Assembly (NCBI RefSeq): GCF_004115085.1
Contig: NZ_QXJP01000009.1
Span: 1-64,000, forward strand
Direction of reading: 5' to 3'
Length of the DNA: 64,000 nt
Source: Longirhabdus pacifica
GTDB taxonomy: Bacteria > Bacillota > Bacilli > Paenibacillales > DSM-105158
The position numbers and the translations under genes were made by a program. Below, piece by piece: positions 44,870-54,551 of this stretch. Each line of letters begins with the position of its first letter. Position 1 is the stretch's first letter. The notes beneath the pieces are model-generated. The model did not search any database and had not been told where the DNA came from. It worked only from the letters and a program-made list of their open reading frames with translations.

Positions 44870-45161
44870 AACGCCAACTTTGCATGCAAGTGATGGCGAT
44901 CATTATATATGCTTTGCAACATACATGAATCACTTTATTGTAATACGTTGCACCAAGGATGTCTGATGGATGGTAGTGCTTAGATGACTAAGCGGTTACC
45001 TCATCGGGCATTCTTTTTTTGTGCTATGAATGGAGTAGTGGTATATCCTTCTAAAGTAGTATGTCCATCTCCACCATGATGCCGATGAAGCAGAGAATAG
45101 TTTCAGTTAACATAAGACATATAAACAATAGAGATGAAATCAAGTGGAGGCGAAAAATATA
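44870..45161 (+). terminator. ahpF downstream region with a long hairpin terminator
   Basis: At about 44958-45013 a nested hairpin forms: ATGTCTGATG with CATCGGGCAT (G-U pairs), enclosing GGTA/TACC and TGCTTAG/CTAAGCG with an ATGA loop, then TTCTTTTTTT. A smaller hairpin (GCCA...TGGC around ACTTTGCA) lies at 44871-44896. The bulged, multi-step stem is more elaborate than a simple terminator, and it precedes a transporter gene, so an attenuator is possible. Confidence 0.6.
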
Positions 45162-46151
45162 ATGAAATCAACATTAACGACACGTACAAACATGACACTT
45201 CCTATCTTATCTGGGGTACTTGGATCTATCATTGCTGGACTAAGTTTTTTATTTTTAAAACAAGTAGTAGATGCTGCTTCATTACTCAATATACTGGCTT
45301 ATCGTTTTAGTATTGCTTTTCTGTTTATGTTTGTTCTCGTGTTATTCAAAGTTATTAAAGTGAATTATAGGAATAAGCGTATCTTACCATTGTTACTTGC
45401 TAGTTTATTACAACCCGTTTTGGCATTTACGTTGCAATTATATGGTATGAAATATGCAACAGCTAGTGAAGCGGGACTCATAACAGCACTATTCCCCATT
45501 ATGGTTTTGATACTTTCAGCATTTCTATTAAAAGAATATACTTCACTTCTCCAAAAAATTTCAATATTATTTTCGGTTGCTGGTGTACTTTACATTGGGG
45601 TGATGAAGGGAGTAGATGGGGAAGCCAATATGATAGGAATGACACTCATTGTTCTTTCCACGTTGGCAATGGCATTGTTCTCTGTATTTGCGAGAAAATA
45701 CTCCACTACGTTTTCGCCGATGGAAATGACGTTCATGATGATGTTTGTTGGTATGTTGATGTTTAATTTAATACTGTTTATTTCCCCAGAAAAAATTGAC
45801 TTTGCACTGGCTACTGACATGTCCTTTTTAGGACCTATTTTATATCTTAGTATTCCCTCGACTTTTTTTACCGCAATACTGACTAATTATTCTTTATCGA
45901 AATTATCCGCCTCTCGATCAGGTGTGTTTATGAACTTAACCACTATTGTGAGTGTTTTAGCAGGTGTACTTATTTTACATGAACCATTTTATTTCTATCA
46001 TTTCATTGGTATGTTATTCATTATTGGAGGCGTAATTGGCGTGAATATGCCGAAGCATAAACGCAAGCAAAAGAAAGAATGGACAGAAGTGACTCCTCAA
46101 GTGTATGCCTCAAATGGAGAACTAGAAGTAACTTCTTCATCAAAAAAGTAA
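45162..46151 (+). CDS. EamA-family (DMT) transporter
   Basis: 329 residues from ATG 45162, after GGAGG; GTG 45144 lies in the ribosome site. Two EamA repeats of five helices each (LPILSGVLGSIIAGLSFLFLK..., MIGMTLIVLSTLAMALFSVFARK...). The motif YGMKYATASEAGLITALFPIMVLILS is typical of the family, which exports amino acids or metabolites. The cytoplasmic tail of ~30 residues is charged. Substrate unknown. Confidence 0.88.
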   Translation: MKSTLTTRTNMTLPILSGVLGSIIAGLSFLFLKQVVDAASLLNILAYRFSIAFLFMFVLVLFKVIKVNYRNKRILPLLLASLLQPVLAFTLQLYGMKYATASEAGLITALFPIMVLILSAFLLKEYTSLLQKISILFSVAGVLYIGVMKGVDGEANMIGMTLIVLSTLAMALFSVFARKYSTTFSPMEMTFMMMFVGMLMFNLILFISPEKIDFALATDMSFLGPILYLSIPSTFFTAILTNYSLSKLSASRSGVFMNLTTIVSVLAGVLILHEPFYFYHFIGMLFIIGGVIGVNMPKHKRKQKKEWTEVTPQVYASNGELEVTSSSKK

Positions 46152-46263
46152 TGTATGAATTACGTTCCAACGTACATGTGCCTATACGATATAGATAAGA
46201 GTTGAATATACATAAAAGTAGGATAAACATCTACGATGTGGATGAAGAGAAAGGAGTCTACTG

Positions 46264-48474
46264 ATGAAATGCAATCGACAGGAGATAGGCATATGCTCCA
46301 CCGCATTAGGTGAAAATACGGTTGCGAAAGGAAGAGCATCACTAGCAGAAGGAGCTGGGACGAAAGCGGAAGGATTTGCTACGCATAGTGAAGGATGTAA
46401 TACGTTATCGATCGGAATTTGTGCCCATGCCGAAGGAAATACCACCACGGCAACAGGCGTTAATGCTCATGCCGAAGGCATTCTGACAGAAGCTGTTGGC
46501 GATGATGCACATGCGGAAGGATGCAGTACGATAGCCAATGGAATTTGTTCTCATGCGGAAGGAAACATCACCGTTTCTAACGGTGTGAATGCTCATGCAG
46601 AAGGAATACTTACCGTTTCAGAAGGGGATAATGCACACGCGGAAGGGTGTAGCAGTATGGCACTTGGTGCTTGTGCGCATAGTGAAGGAAGAGATACGAA
46701 AAGTATGGGGACGGCTGCACATGCCGAAGGGAACGGCACTACCGCTAGTGGAGAGGCTTCACATGCCGAAGGTTGGAATACGTTAGCAAGCGGAGAAGCT
46801 TCCCATAGTGAAGGGCTCCATGGTATGGCAAGTGGAGAAGCAGCACACAGCCAAGGCTTAAATACGATGGCAATGGCTACAGGTTCTCATGCGGAAGGAA
46901 GTTTGACCTTTGTTAGCGGGTTTGCTGCACATGGGGAAGGTGTTGGATGTACCGCTACGAATATTGCTGCACATGCGGAAGGTTTAAATACGATGGCTTC
47001 TGGTCAGCATGCACATAGTGAAGGGGAAAATAGTATCAGTAGCGGACAGGATAGTCACGCAGAAGGTGCAGGAACGTTAGCAAGTGGAGACGCAGCCCAC
47101 GCGGAAGGGAGTTTAACGACGGCCAGTGATTCTCAATCTCATGCCGAAGGCATGGGAACGGTCGCTTCGGGAGGAGGTGCGCATGCGGAAGGCATGGGGA
47201 GTATTGCGAGTGATACTGCAGCTCATGCGGAGGGACACAACAGTATGGCACTTGCTGCATCTTCTCATGCGGAAGGGGAAGGAGTCACAGCAAGTGGAAA
47301 CAGTGCGCATGCAGAGGGCAGCGCTACCGTAGCTAGTGGGGATAGTACACATGCCGAAGGGATGTCAACAGAAGCGATAGGACTCGCAAGTCACAGTGAA
47401 GGATTTCGCACCATAGCAATGGGGACTTTTTCTCATGCGGAAGGACAGCTTACTACAGCAATGGGAAATGAAGCCCATGCGGAAGGATCAGCAACGATAG
47501 CGAACGCTAACAGTCATGCGGAAGGGGAGAGTACGACATCCATTGGCATTGCTTCGCATGCGGAAGGATCAAACAGCGTCGCAATGGGGAATAACGCCCA
47601 CGCGGAGGGGAGTGGTACGACAGCAAGTGGAGCTCAAAGTCATGCGGAAGGCAGCATGACTTTGGCAGAGGGGACCTCATCTCATGCGGAAGGAAGTAGC
47701 ACGAGAGCAAGTGGATTCGCTAGTCATGCCGAAGGCATCGATACATCAATAGGTTCAACGTTATCTAGCGCACACATTATGGGCAATAGTGGAGCAGCTA
47801 AGTTTGAAAATTCCTGGCATTTAGCAGCAGGTGCTAACATTACTGGCAACGGCATAGCTGCATTTATTCGCGGAGATGCAGGTAATGAAGGGGATGCATG
47901 CTTTAACACGGTATCGATGGGCGGCAATTGCAACAGTTGTGATGTTGCTGAAATGTTTGAGTCCGTGGACGGTATGGCGATAGATGTAGGATACTTTGTC
48001 ACATGCCAAGGGAAAAAGATACGAAAAGCAACAAGCAGTGATAGCTATGTGTTGGGTATTACCAGTGCAACGCCTGCCGTCATTGCGGGGGCATCGGATC
48101 TACATTGGCAAGGACAATATGTGACAGACGAATGGGGAAGATATGTGTATGAAACGGTAGTTGTAGAACAATTAGATGCTTCAGACAACGTCGTAACCCC
48201 TCAACAGACAACAAAACGAAGAATAATAAATCCAACATACGATCCAAACCAAACTTACCTTGCACGTGATGAGAGAACAGAGTGGATTCCAGTTGGATTA
48301 ATCGGTCAGCTTCGTGTGCGAGATGATGGAACTTGTCATGTGGATGGTTATTGCAGACCAAATGATCAAGGCATGGCGACTAAAAGTGATTATGGCTATC
48401 GTGTGTTAGCGCGCACAGGAAACAATCAGGTGCTCCTATTGTTTAACGGAAATCACATTAAAGCCATGTTTTAA
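46264..48474 (+). CDS. HAEG-repeat fibre protein with Peptidase_G2 autoprocessing domain
   Basis: 736 residues after AAAGGAG. Residues ~15-500 hold about 34 repeats of a 14-residue unit, [AS]HAEG-x2-T-x-A-x-G-x2, as in trimeric YadA-head-like beta-rolls. Residues ~510-736 match the Peptidase_G2 / intramolecular chaperone domain: AAFIRGDAGNEGDACFNTVSMGGN, DVAEMFESVDG, SYVLGITSATPAV, EWIPVGLIGQLRVRDDG. In phage GA-1 neck appendages this domain cuts itself off after trimer folding. The Cys in the first residues and GNCNSCD are unusual. It has no signal peptide. Probably a trimeric surface or spore fibre; a phage origin is possible though no phage genes are nearby. Confidence 0.85.
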   Translation: MKCNRQEIGICSTALGENTVAKGRASLAEGAGTKAEGFATHSEGCNTLSIGICAHAEGNTTTATGVNAHAEGILTEAVGDDAHAEGCSTIANGICSHAEGNITVSNGVNAHAEGILTVSEGDNAHAEGCSSMALGACAHSEGRDTKSMGTAAHAEGNGTTASGEASHAEGWNTLASGEASHSEGLHGMASGEAAHSQGLNTMAMATGSHAEGSLTFVSGFAAHGEGVGCTATNIAAHAEGLNTMASGQHAHSEGENSISSGQDSHAEGAGTLASGDAAHAEGSLTTASDSQSHAEGMGTVASGGGAHAEGMGSIASDTAAHAEGHNSMALAASSHAEGEGVTASGNSAHAEGSATVASGDSTHAEGMSTEAIGLASHSEGFRTIAMGTFSHAEGQLTTAMGNEAHAEGSATIANANSHAEGESTTSIGIASHAEGSNSVAMGNNAHAEGSGTTASGAQSHAEGSMTLAEGTSSHAEGSSTRASGFASHAEGIDTSIGSTLSSAHIMGNSGAAKFENSWHLAAGANITGNGIAAFIRGDAGNEGDACFNTVSMGGNCNSCDVAEMFESVDGMAIDVGYFVTCQGKKIRKATSSDSYVLGITSATPAVIAGASDLHWQGQYVTDEWGRYVYETVVVEQLDASDNVVTPQQTTKRRIINPTYDPNQTYLARDERTEWIPVGLIGQLRVRDDGTCHVDGYCRPNDQGMATKSDYGYRVLARTGNNQVLLLFNGNHIKAMF

Positions 48475-48503
48475 GCTACTTGTTTACAAGCAAAAATGCA
48501 ACG

Positions 48504-48549
48504 AAAAAAGTATCCTACACATAAAAAGTAAGGATACTTTATTTTTTTC
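48504..48549. terminator. Bidirectional terminator
   Basis: AAAGTATCCT (48507-48516) pairs with AGGATACTTT (48531-48540), with A-rich and T-rich flanks. Shared by the HAEG gene and the convergent DUF4097 gene. Confidence 0.8.
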
Positions 48550-48567
48550 TTCTATTATAAATGTCAT

Positions 48568-49764
48568 TTAATTCGCTTTAGATGCCTGCGTGTTAAATAA
48601 TGTGAAATCACCGGTTGTTGTGTTCACTTGGATTTCATATAACCCTTCCTCTTTTTTAGCGATGATTTTATGCTCTTTTTTTGTTTCATACGTTAATTCA
48701 TCTATATTTAGTTTCGCCTCACCTGTAATACTACCAAAATTTATATTTACAGAAGGAATGGTTTCTTCTATATCTACCTTTACATCTCCACTCGTCGTTG
48801 TGGCTTTCATATTGCCAATTAATGTATCATCTATCACATGGATATCACCAGATACATTTGAAAAATTGTAATGTTCAGAAGATACATTGTCCATCTTGAT
48901 ATTTCCACTGGTCACTTTAATGTTGGTTTGCTTTGCTGTACTGTCGCTTAAATAGATGTTACCACTGACCACGTGCATGTCGATTTGCTCTGCTATACTA
49001 TTTTTTACGTGAACATTACCACTCGTAGACTCTAGTAATAACACATTAGTAAGAAGACCGTCTATTGTTGTTTTTCCCGTTATGGATGTGAGGTGAGCTT
49101 TTTCATAGTTGTAGTTTTTAGGAATGGAAACTTGCAAGTTTAAGTTTGCGTTGATGTTACGTATGTTATGAGAATCTAATGACACCTCTACCGTGATGGT
49201 GTCACCTTGAGATTGGACGTCGAACAGAAGATACTCTTTGATGCTTTCGCTTATTTTTCCATCTAATACGATATGTATTTCATCTTGTTCTGAAACTACC
49301 ATATCTATATTGGAAATAGTGGTATGAATATGGATGCCTTTAATGTTTTTGTTTGATACGGTTTCTTCTCGTAAAACATCAATAGTGGTTGAATTAACTT
49401 CTGCATAGGATTCAAAAGGGAATTTTTTAAGCTTTTCGTTAAGTTTATCTTTAAATTTCTGGGCTGAATGAAATGAATGATCAAAGATATCTTTAAAGCT
49501 GTCCATATCAAGAGGATAACTGTATTTATTATATTTATCCGATTTGAAACCATTAACATTGGGATCAGCAGAGTCATCAGCAAACATTTCTTTTGCTATT
49601 GTCTCAGGATGTCCAAGCTCTTCTATAATTTCCTCTTCTGTTTTTCCAGCCTCAAGACCCGTCTCAAAATACTCATGTAAATCATATAGTAGTTCTTTTC
49701 GATCCTCTTGGGATATATTTTGTAGCAATGATTCTAACTGACTAAAATATTTGTCTTTATTCAT
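48568..49764 (-). CDS. HAAS (DUF1700)-DUF4097 protein lacking the membrane helix
   Basis: 398 residues. The first ~60 (MNKDKYFSQLESLL, DRKELLYDLHEYFETGL, IIEELGHPETIAKEM) are the HAAS/DUF1700 helical domain. A DUF4097 beta-helix follows (repeats such as TSGNVHVKNS, VSGNIYLSDS, TSGNIKMDN). It is a tandem duplicate of the gene at 50381, but the region between the two domains is about 70 residues shorter. The lost part includes the only membrane helix, so this copy should be soluble. Overlaps the PadR stop by eight bases. Such pairs form PadR-controlled envelope-sensing modules, function not established. Confidence 0.85.
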   Translation of the reverse strand: MNKDKYFSQLESLLQNISQEDRKELLYDLHEYFETGLEAGKTEEEIIEELGHPETIAKEMFADDSADPNVNGFKSDKYNKYSYPLDMDSFKDIFDHSFHSAQKFKDKLNEKLKKFPFESYAEVNSTTIDVLREETVSNKNIKGIHIHTTISNIDMVVSEQDEIHIVLDGKISESIKEYLLFDVQSQGDTITVEVSLDSHNIRNINANLNLQVSIPKNYNYEKAHLTSITGKTTIDGLLTNVLLLESTSGNVHVKNSIAEQIDMHVVSGNIYLSDSTAKQTNIKVTSGNIKMDNVSSEHYNFSNVSGDIHVIDDTLIGNMKATTTSGDVKVDIEETIPSVNINFGSITGEAKLNIDELTYETKKEHKIIAKKEEGLYEIQVNTTTGDFTLFNTQASKAN

Positions 49765-50083
49765 GATTTTTATACTCCTCTCGAATTAGCTTGTCTACAT
49801 TTTTAGTGAAAATCTCCCATTCATCAATTAGTTCGTGCATTTTCTCCTTCCCTTTACTTGTTATCGTATAGTACTTTCGCTGTGGTCCCTCAGAAGAAGC
49901 AGCAAAATAAGTAGATAAAAATCCGTCTTTTGTTAATCTTCTAAGGAGGGGATACAACGTTCCGTCTGCAATTTGGATGCTTTCTGACACTTGTTGAGCC
50001 AATTCGTATCCGTAACGATCTTTTGCATGAATGAAAATAAGTACACACATCTCCAATGAACCTTTCTTAAACTGTACATTCAA
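49757..50083 (-). CDS. PadR-family regulator, copy 1
   Basis: 108 residues. Winged helix: FKKGSLEMCVLIFIHAKDRYGYELAQQVSE, ADGTLYPLLRRLTKDGFL, then RKYYTITSKGKEKMHEL. PadR proteins repress genes next to them and release on ligand binding or stress. Co-transcribed and overlapping with the HAAS-DUF4097 gene. Nearly identical to the copy at 51789. Confidence 0.92.
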   Translation of the reverse strand: MNVQFKKGSLEMCVLIFIHAKDRYGYELAQQVSESIQIADGTLYPLLRRLTKDGFLSTYFAASSEGPQRKYYTITSKGKEKMHELIDEWEIFTKNVDKLIREEYKNHE

Positions 50084-50215
50084 ATATAACAGCCTCCGAA
50101 TGTTGAATAATTGTAGTCTGACTTAACATAATGTAACTTTAGTAGTAATTATAACTCACTAGTAAACATTATTCAATACATAATATAGATCAATAGATAG
50201 CAAATATAAAAAATC

Positions 50216-50347
50216 ATATCAAAGAAATAAATGATGACATACAAGTTTACGCCTCAGTAGCGAGGCGTAAAGGTTGTGATGTTGAAATTTCTTCATCTTA
50301 TGATTAGCGGTAATAAGTTGGTTGAAGAAGTTGATTCAACTTATATA
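50216..50347 (-). repeat. Dispersed repeat, copy C
   Basis: Reverse-orientation copy of the 133-bp element, ending CAACTTATATA. Recognisable blocks are ACGCCTCAGTAGC, AAAGGTTGTGAT, TTTCTTCATCTTATG and GGTAATAAGTTGG. It lies between the two duplicated PadR units. Confidence 0.75.
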
Positions 50348-50380
50348 GTATAAATATGTTTCTTCTATTATAAATGTCAT

Positions 50381-51796
50381 TTAATTCGCTGTAGATGCCT
50401 GCGTGTTAAATAATGTGAAATCACCGGTTGTTGTGTTCACTTGGATTTCATATAACCCTTCCTCTTTTTTAGCGATGATTTTATGCTCTTTTTTTGTTTC
50501 ATATATCAATTCATCTATATCGAGTTTCGCCTCACCTGTAATACTACCAAAATTTATATTTACTGAAGGGATGGTTTTTTCTATATCTAATTGTACATCT
50601 CCACTCGTCGTTGTCGCTTTCACATTTCCAGTTAATGTATCATCTATCATTTGAACAGAGCCAGATATGGTAGAAAAAATGTAATTTTCAGCAGTTACAT
50701 TGTCCATATTGATATTTCCACTGGTTACATTGATGCCGGTTTGCTTTGTTGTACTATCGTCTAAATTAATATTCCCAGCGGTGGAGTTTATTTTGATTTG
50801 TTCTGTTGTGCTGTTTTTTAAGTCGATATTCCCACTCGTAGATTGTAGCGATAATGCATTAGTAAGAAGGCCGTCTATTTTTGTTTCTCCAGATATGGAT
50901 GAGAGCTCGATATTTTCATAGTTGTAGTCTTTAGGAATGGAAACTTGTAAGTTTAAATTCGCGATGATGTTACGAATGTTTTGAAAATTTAATGACACCT
51001 TTACCGTGATGGTGTCACCTTGAGATTGGACGTCAAAAAGGAGATATTCTTCGATGTTTTCGCTTATTTTTCCATTTAATACAATATTCACTTCATCTTT
51101 TTCTGATGTTACGATATCAATATTGGAAATGACGGTACTAATTTTAATGTTTTCAATGTCTTTGTTTTGTATGGTCTCTTCTCGGAAAACATCGATAGTA
51201 GCTGAATCGACTTCATCGTACGACTCAATAGGAAAATCTTTAAATTGATCGGTAAACTGCTGGACTGAATTCACGGAAGTATCGATCATATCTTCAATGC
51301 TGTCCATATATTCAGAGCTACTATAGTAGCTATATTTATCATAGTCAAAGCCATTAACATAAGGATCAACGGAGTCATTAATGAATTCTTCTATTCCATC
51401 TAAAGAAATAAAGGGCTCTTGTTGTGATTGTAAGGTTTGTATTGATTTCTCTGGCGCACTGACTAGTAGCAGTCCAGTGAGCGTTGAAACGGTGATAACG
51501 AGAAAAAAGATGACAATGGCGGACAGTGTAATGTAAAAAGGCAGTTTCTTTTTTTTGGTGATAATGACTGGAGGTAGTGGGCCCTTTTGATGTTGTAGTG
51601 GATGTTGATCCGCAAGCATTTCTTTCGCTATTGTCTCAGGATCTCCAAGCTCTTCTATAATTTCCTCTTCTGTTTTCCCAGCCTCAAGACCCGTCTCAAA
51701 ATACTCATGTAAATCATATAGTAGTTCTTTTCGGTCCTCTTGTGATAAACGTTGTAGTAGTGATTCTAATTGACTAAAATATTTGTCTTTATTCAT
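50381..51796 (-). CDS. HAAS (DUF1700)-DUF4097 membrane protein
   Basis: 471 residues. HAAS domain at the N-terminus, then a basic patch (ITKKKKLPF) and one membrane helix (YITLSAIVIFFLVITVSTLTGLLLV), then an extracytoplasmic-side or luminal DUF4097 beta-helix with TSGN repeats. The C-terminal ~60 residues are almost identical to the neighbour copy. Overlaps the PadR gene upstream. This looks like the ancestral full-length version. Confidence 0.88.
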   Translation of the reverse strand: MNKDKYFSQLESLLQRLSQEDRKELLYDLHEYFETGLEAGKTEEEIIEELGDPETIAKEMLADQHPLQHQKGPLPPVIITKKKKLPFYITLSAIVIFFLVITVSTLTGLLLVSAPEKSIQTLQSQQEPFISLDGIEEFINDSVDPYVNGFDYDKYSYYSSSEYMDSIEDMIDTSVNSVQQFTDQFKDFPIESYDEVDSATIDVFREETIQNKDIENIKISTVISNIDIVTSEKDEVNIVLNGKISENIEEYLLFDVQSQGDTITVKVSLNFQNIRNIIANLNLQVSIPKDYNYENIELSSISGETKIDGLLTNALSLQSTSGNIDLKNSTTEQIKINSTAGNINLDDSTTKQTGINVTSGNINMDNVTAENYIFSTISGSVQMIDDTLTGNVKATTTSGDVQLDIEKTIPSVNINFGSITGEAKLDIDELIYETKKEHKIIAKKEEGLYEIQVNTTTGDFTLFNTQASTAN

Positions 51797-52115
51797 GAAT
51801 TTTATACTCCTTTCGAATTAGCTCATCTACATTTTTAGTGAAAATCGCCCATTCATTGATTAGTTCTTTCATTCTTTCCTTCCCTTTATCTGTTATCGTA
51901 TAGTACTTTCGCTGTGGTCCCTCGGAAGAAGCAGCAAAATAAGTAGATAAAAATCCTTCTTTTGTTAATCTTCTCAGAAGAGGATACAGCGTTCCGTCTG
52001 CAATTTGGATACTTTCTGATACTTGTTGAGCTAATTCGTATCCGTAACGATCTTTTGCATGAATGAAAATCAGTACACACATCTCCAATGAGCCTTTCTT
52101 AAATTGTACATTCAA
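51789..52115 (-). CDS. PadR-family regulator, copy 2
   Basis: 108 residues, differing from copy 1 mostly near the C-terminus (LTKEGFL, DKGKERMKELINEW). Same winged-helix domain and same overlap with its HAAS partner. Upstream sequences of both copies (ATTCAATACATAATATA) are also conserved, so each has a copy of the promoter. Confidence 0.92.
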   Translation of the reverse strand: MNVQFKKGSLEMCVLIFIHAKDRYGYELAQQVSESIQIADGTLYPLLRRLTKEGFLSTYFAASSEGPQRKYYTITDKGKERMKELINEWAIFTKNVDELIRKEYKIHE

Positions 52116-52237
52116 AATACAACAGCCTCCGAATGTTAAATAATTTTAGTTTGATTTAACAAAATGTAACATCTGTAGTAATTATAACTTGGTAGTGAAC
52201 ATTATTCAATACATAATATAAATGAATAGCTAACAAA

Positions 52238-52360
52238 TATAAAAAATGAAGATATATAAGTATACGTCTCAAGTGCCAGGGGTAAAGGTTGTCTTGTTAA
52301 AATTTCTCCATTTTATGATTAGCGGTAATAAGTTGAACTTGTATCTTCAACTTATCTATA
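52238..52360 (-). repeat. Dispersed repeat, copy D
   Basis: About 123 bp, more diverged, same orientation as copy C, and in the same position relative to the PadR gene. It was therefore copied with the PadR unit. The rest of 52361-52838 is very AT-rich with no gene; it holds the promoter of the LPMO gene. Confidence 0.65.
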
Positions 52361-52838
52361 TTATTTCACATAGAAAGGGGATGTTCCCATGATGTTACTA
52401 CCTTAATTGGCATAGAGTGGAATAAAAAAAGCGATGGTTTAATTAGTTTAAACAGTTAATAAAAAGTTGAATAAATATAATTTAAAAATGTTTTAAATGC
52501 ATTTTATAAATAAGTAAACAATAAAAAGAGTAAATATAAATAAATTTAAGCTAAATTTTTAAAGATGGAAGTACGATAATATAATAGACAGCGCTGATGA
52601 TAAGTATTTTAAGAGTGAAAAATAAAAGTTATGCCCTTTTTATATAAATGAAACTAGAGTAACAGATGATAATTGGCAGAAATAACAACCTAATGTTTCT
52701 AAATTGGAGTGAATTAATCCAATTAATGGTTGTTTTAGTGATTCTATTGACTTTGATCTTGAAAGAAAATAGGATTGTAGTCGTATACAAAAATTGTTCA
52801 AGTATACAAAACAAAAAACTAAGGGACAGGTGATCAAC

Positions 52839-54386
52839 ATGAAATGGATTAAAAACAATCATAAGAAAGTCATCAAAGGAAGTGTATTAACTTTAGCCCT
52901 CGGTTTAGCTTTCGCTACGCAAGCAGAAGATGCTTCAGCCCACGGGTATATTAAAGAACCTGCATCAAGAAGTTACACTGGTAGTTTGATGAAGCAGCAA
53001 CTTGGATACAATGAAGCATTATCCATATATGGTCTTGCTATTAATGCTCCGCAAGCAGTAGAAGGACCAAAAGGTTTTCCAGCAGCAGGCCCTGCTGATG
53101 GCCAAATTGCATCCGCAGGTGGTGGATTAGGTCAAATAGATTTAAAGTTGGATCAGCAAAATGATAGTATCTGGAGCAAGCAAGATATGACAGGTGGAGT
53201 AAATACGTTTACTTGGAATTATACTGCAGCTCATGCTACATCAAAATGGCATTACTATATTACGAAAGCAGATTGGAACCCAAATGATCCTTTAGAACGT
53301 TCTGATTTTGAACTAATTGGGACAGTAGAACATGATGGATCTGCTGCTAGTAACAACCTATCACACGACATTAACGTACCGACGGATCGCAGTGGCTATC
53401 ATGTCATCTTAGGTGTATGGGATGTAGCGGATACACCAAATGCATTCTATCAAGTTATTGATGTGAACTTGCAAAACGGTAACGTAGAAGAAGATACACA
53501 AGCACCAACTGCACCAACTAATGTGAATGCAGAAAACGTTACTTCTAATCAAGTTCAATTAGCATGGACAGCTGCTACAGATAATGTAGGTGTAAGTAAG
53601 TATGAAATCTATCGTGATGGTAACAAAGTAGGTACGACGACAACGACAACATATACAGATAAAGACGTAACTGCAAATACGAAATATGAGTATACGATAA
53701 AAGCATATGATGTTGCAGGAAATGTCTCTGAAACTAGCAACGCTTTAAGTGTTACAACAGATAAAGTCGTTGAAAACGATACACAAGCACCAACGGCACC
53801 AACTAATTTACACACCATGACGGTGACAGATAGTTTAGTAGAGTTAATGTGGACAGCTTCTGAAGATAACGTAGCAGTTACATCTTATGAAATTTATCGT
53901 GATGGTAAACAAATAGGTACAACATCCAATACGATGTTTAAAGACACTACAGTATCTGAGGGTACAAGCTATAGTTACACTGTAAGAGCAGTAGATGCAG
54001 CAGACAACGTATCCAACGCAAGTGATAAACTTGAAGTGACAACGGAAGAAGCTGCTGACAATGGTAACGGAAACGATAACGGAAACGATAACGGTAATGA
54101 CAATGGAAATCTTCCAACTTGGAATGCCAATGACGTTTATGTAGCTGGTGATCAAGTCACGTATAATGGCTTGCAGTACGAAGCTAAATGGTGGGTTCGC
54201 AACGTGAAACCAGATACAATGAACGGATGGAAATTGTTAAGCACGAATGCTTCATTAGATTGGAATGCAAACACGGTATATACAAGTGGTATGGTAGTAG
54301 ACTATAACGGAACAAAGTATGAAGCAAAATGGTATACACAAGGTGATACACCAGGACAAAGTGATGTATGGAAGAAAGTGAAGTAA
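52839..54386 (+). CDS. Secreted chitin-active lytic polysaccharide monooxygenase (AA10)
   Basis: 515 residues from ATG 52839. The signal peptide is cut before His35 (DASA/HGYI), which gives the N-terminal His of the copper brace; the second His is in the YTAAHATSKWHYYIT stretch. The AA10 domain spans ~35-205. Two FnIII domains follow (APTAPTNVNAENVT, APTAPTNLHTMTVT), then a Gly/Asn/Asp linker and two CBM5/12 chitin-binding modules (TWNANDVYVAGDQVTYNG and DWNANTVYTSGMVVDYNG). Oxidatively breaks crystalline chitin. A single-gene unit with its own terminator. Confidence 0.95.
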   Translation: MKWIKNNHKKVIKGSVLTLALGLAFATQAEDASAHGYIKEPASRSYTGSLMKQQLGYNEALSIYGLAINAPQAVEGPKGFPAAGPADGQIASAGGGLGQIDLKLDQQNDSIWSKQDMTGGVNTFTWNYTAAHATSKWHYYITKADWNPNDPLERSDFELIGTVEHDGSAASNNLSHDINVPTDRSGYHVILGVWDVADTPNAFYQVIDVNLQNGNVEEDTQAPTAPTNVNAENVTSNQVQLAWTAATDNVGVSKYEIYRDGNKVGTTTTTTYTDKDVTANTKYEYTIKAYDVAGNVSETSNALSVTTDKVVENDTQAPTAPTNLHTMTVTDSLVELMWTASEDNVAVTSYEIYRDGKQIGTTSNTMFKDTTVSEGTSYSYTVRAVDAADNVSNASDKLEVTTEEAADNGNGNDNGNDNGNDNGNLPTWNANDVYVAGDQVTYNGLQYEAKWWVRNVKPDTMNGWKLLSTNASLDWNANTVYTSGMVVDYNGTKYEAKWYTQGDTPGQSDVWKKVK

Positions 54387-54439
54387 TATGCTTCATGCAT
54401 TATTAAAATAAATGTGATCAAAAGCAAACATTAAAAGCA

Positions 54440-54489
54440 AAAGACTATTCTACATGTCATGTATGTGACGTGCTGGAATAGTCTTTTTT
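54440..54489. terminator. Terminator between LPMO and LysR genes
   Basis: AAAGACTATTC (54440-54450) pairs with GAATAGTCTTT (54475-54485), followed by T residues. It serves the LPMO gene and perhaps the convergent LysR gene. Confidence 0.75.
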
Positions 54490-54551
54490 ATATCCTTAAT
54501 GTGTAACTTTGGTTGACGCTGATTCATGTTGATCAGAGTATAGGGTGACAT

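Noticed and set aside
46300-47760. Regular ~42-base DNA periodicity that could suggest a CRISPR or satellite array
   Set aside because: The period is coding: it is the 14-residue HAEG repeat in one long open frame, and repeats vary at third codon positions.
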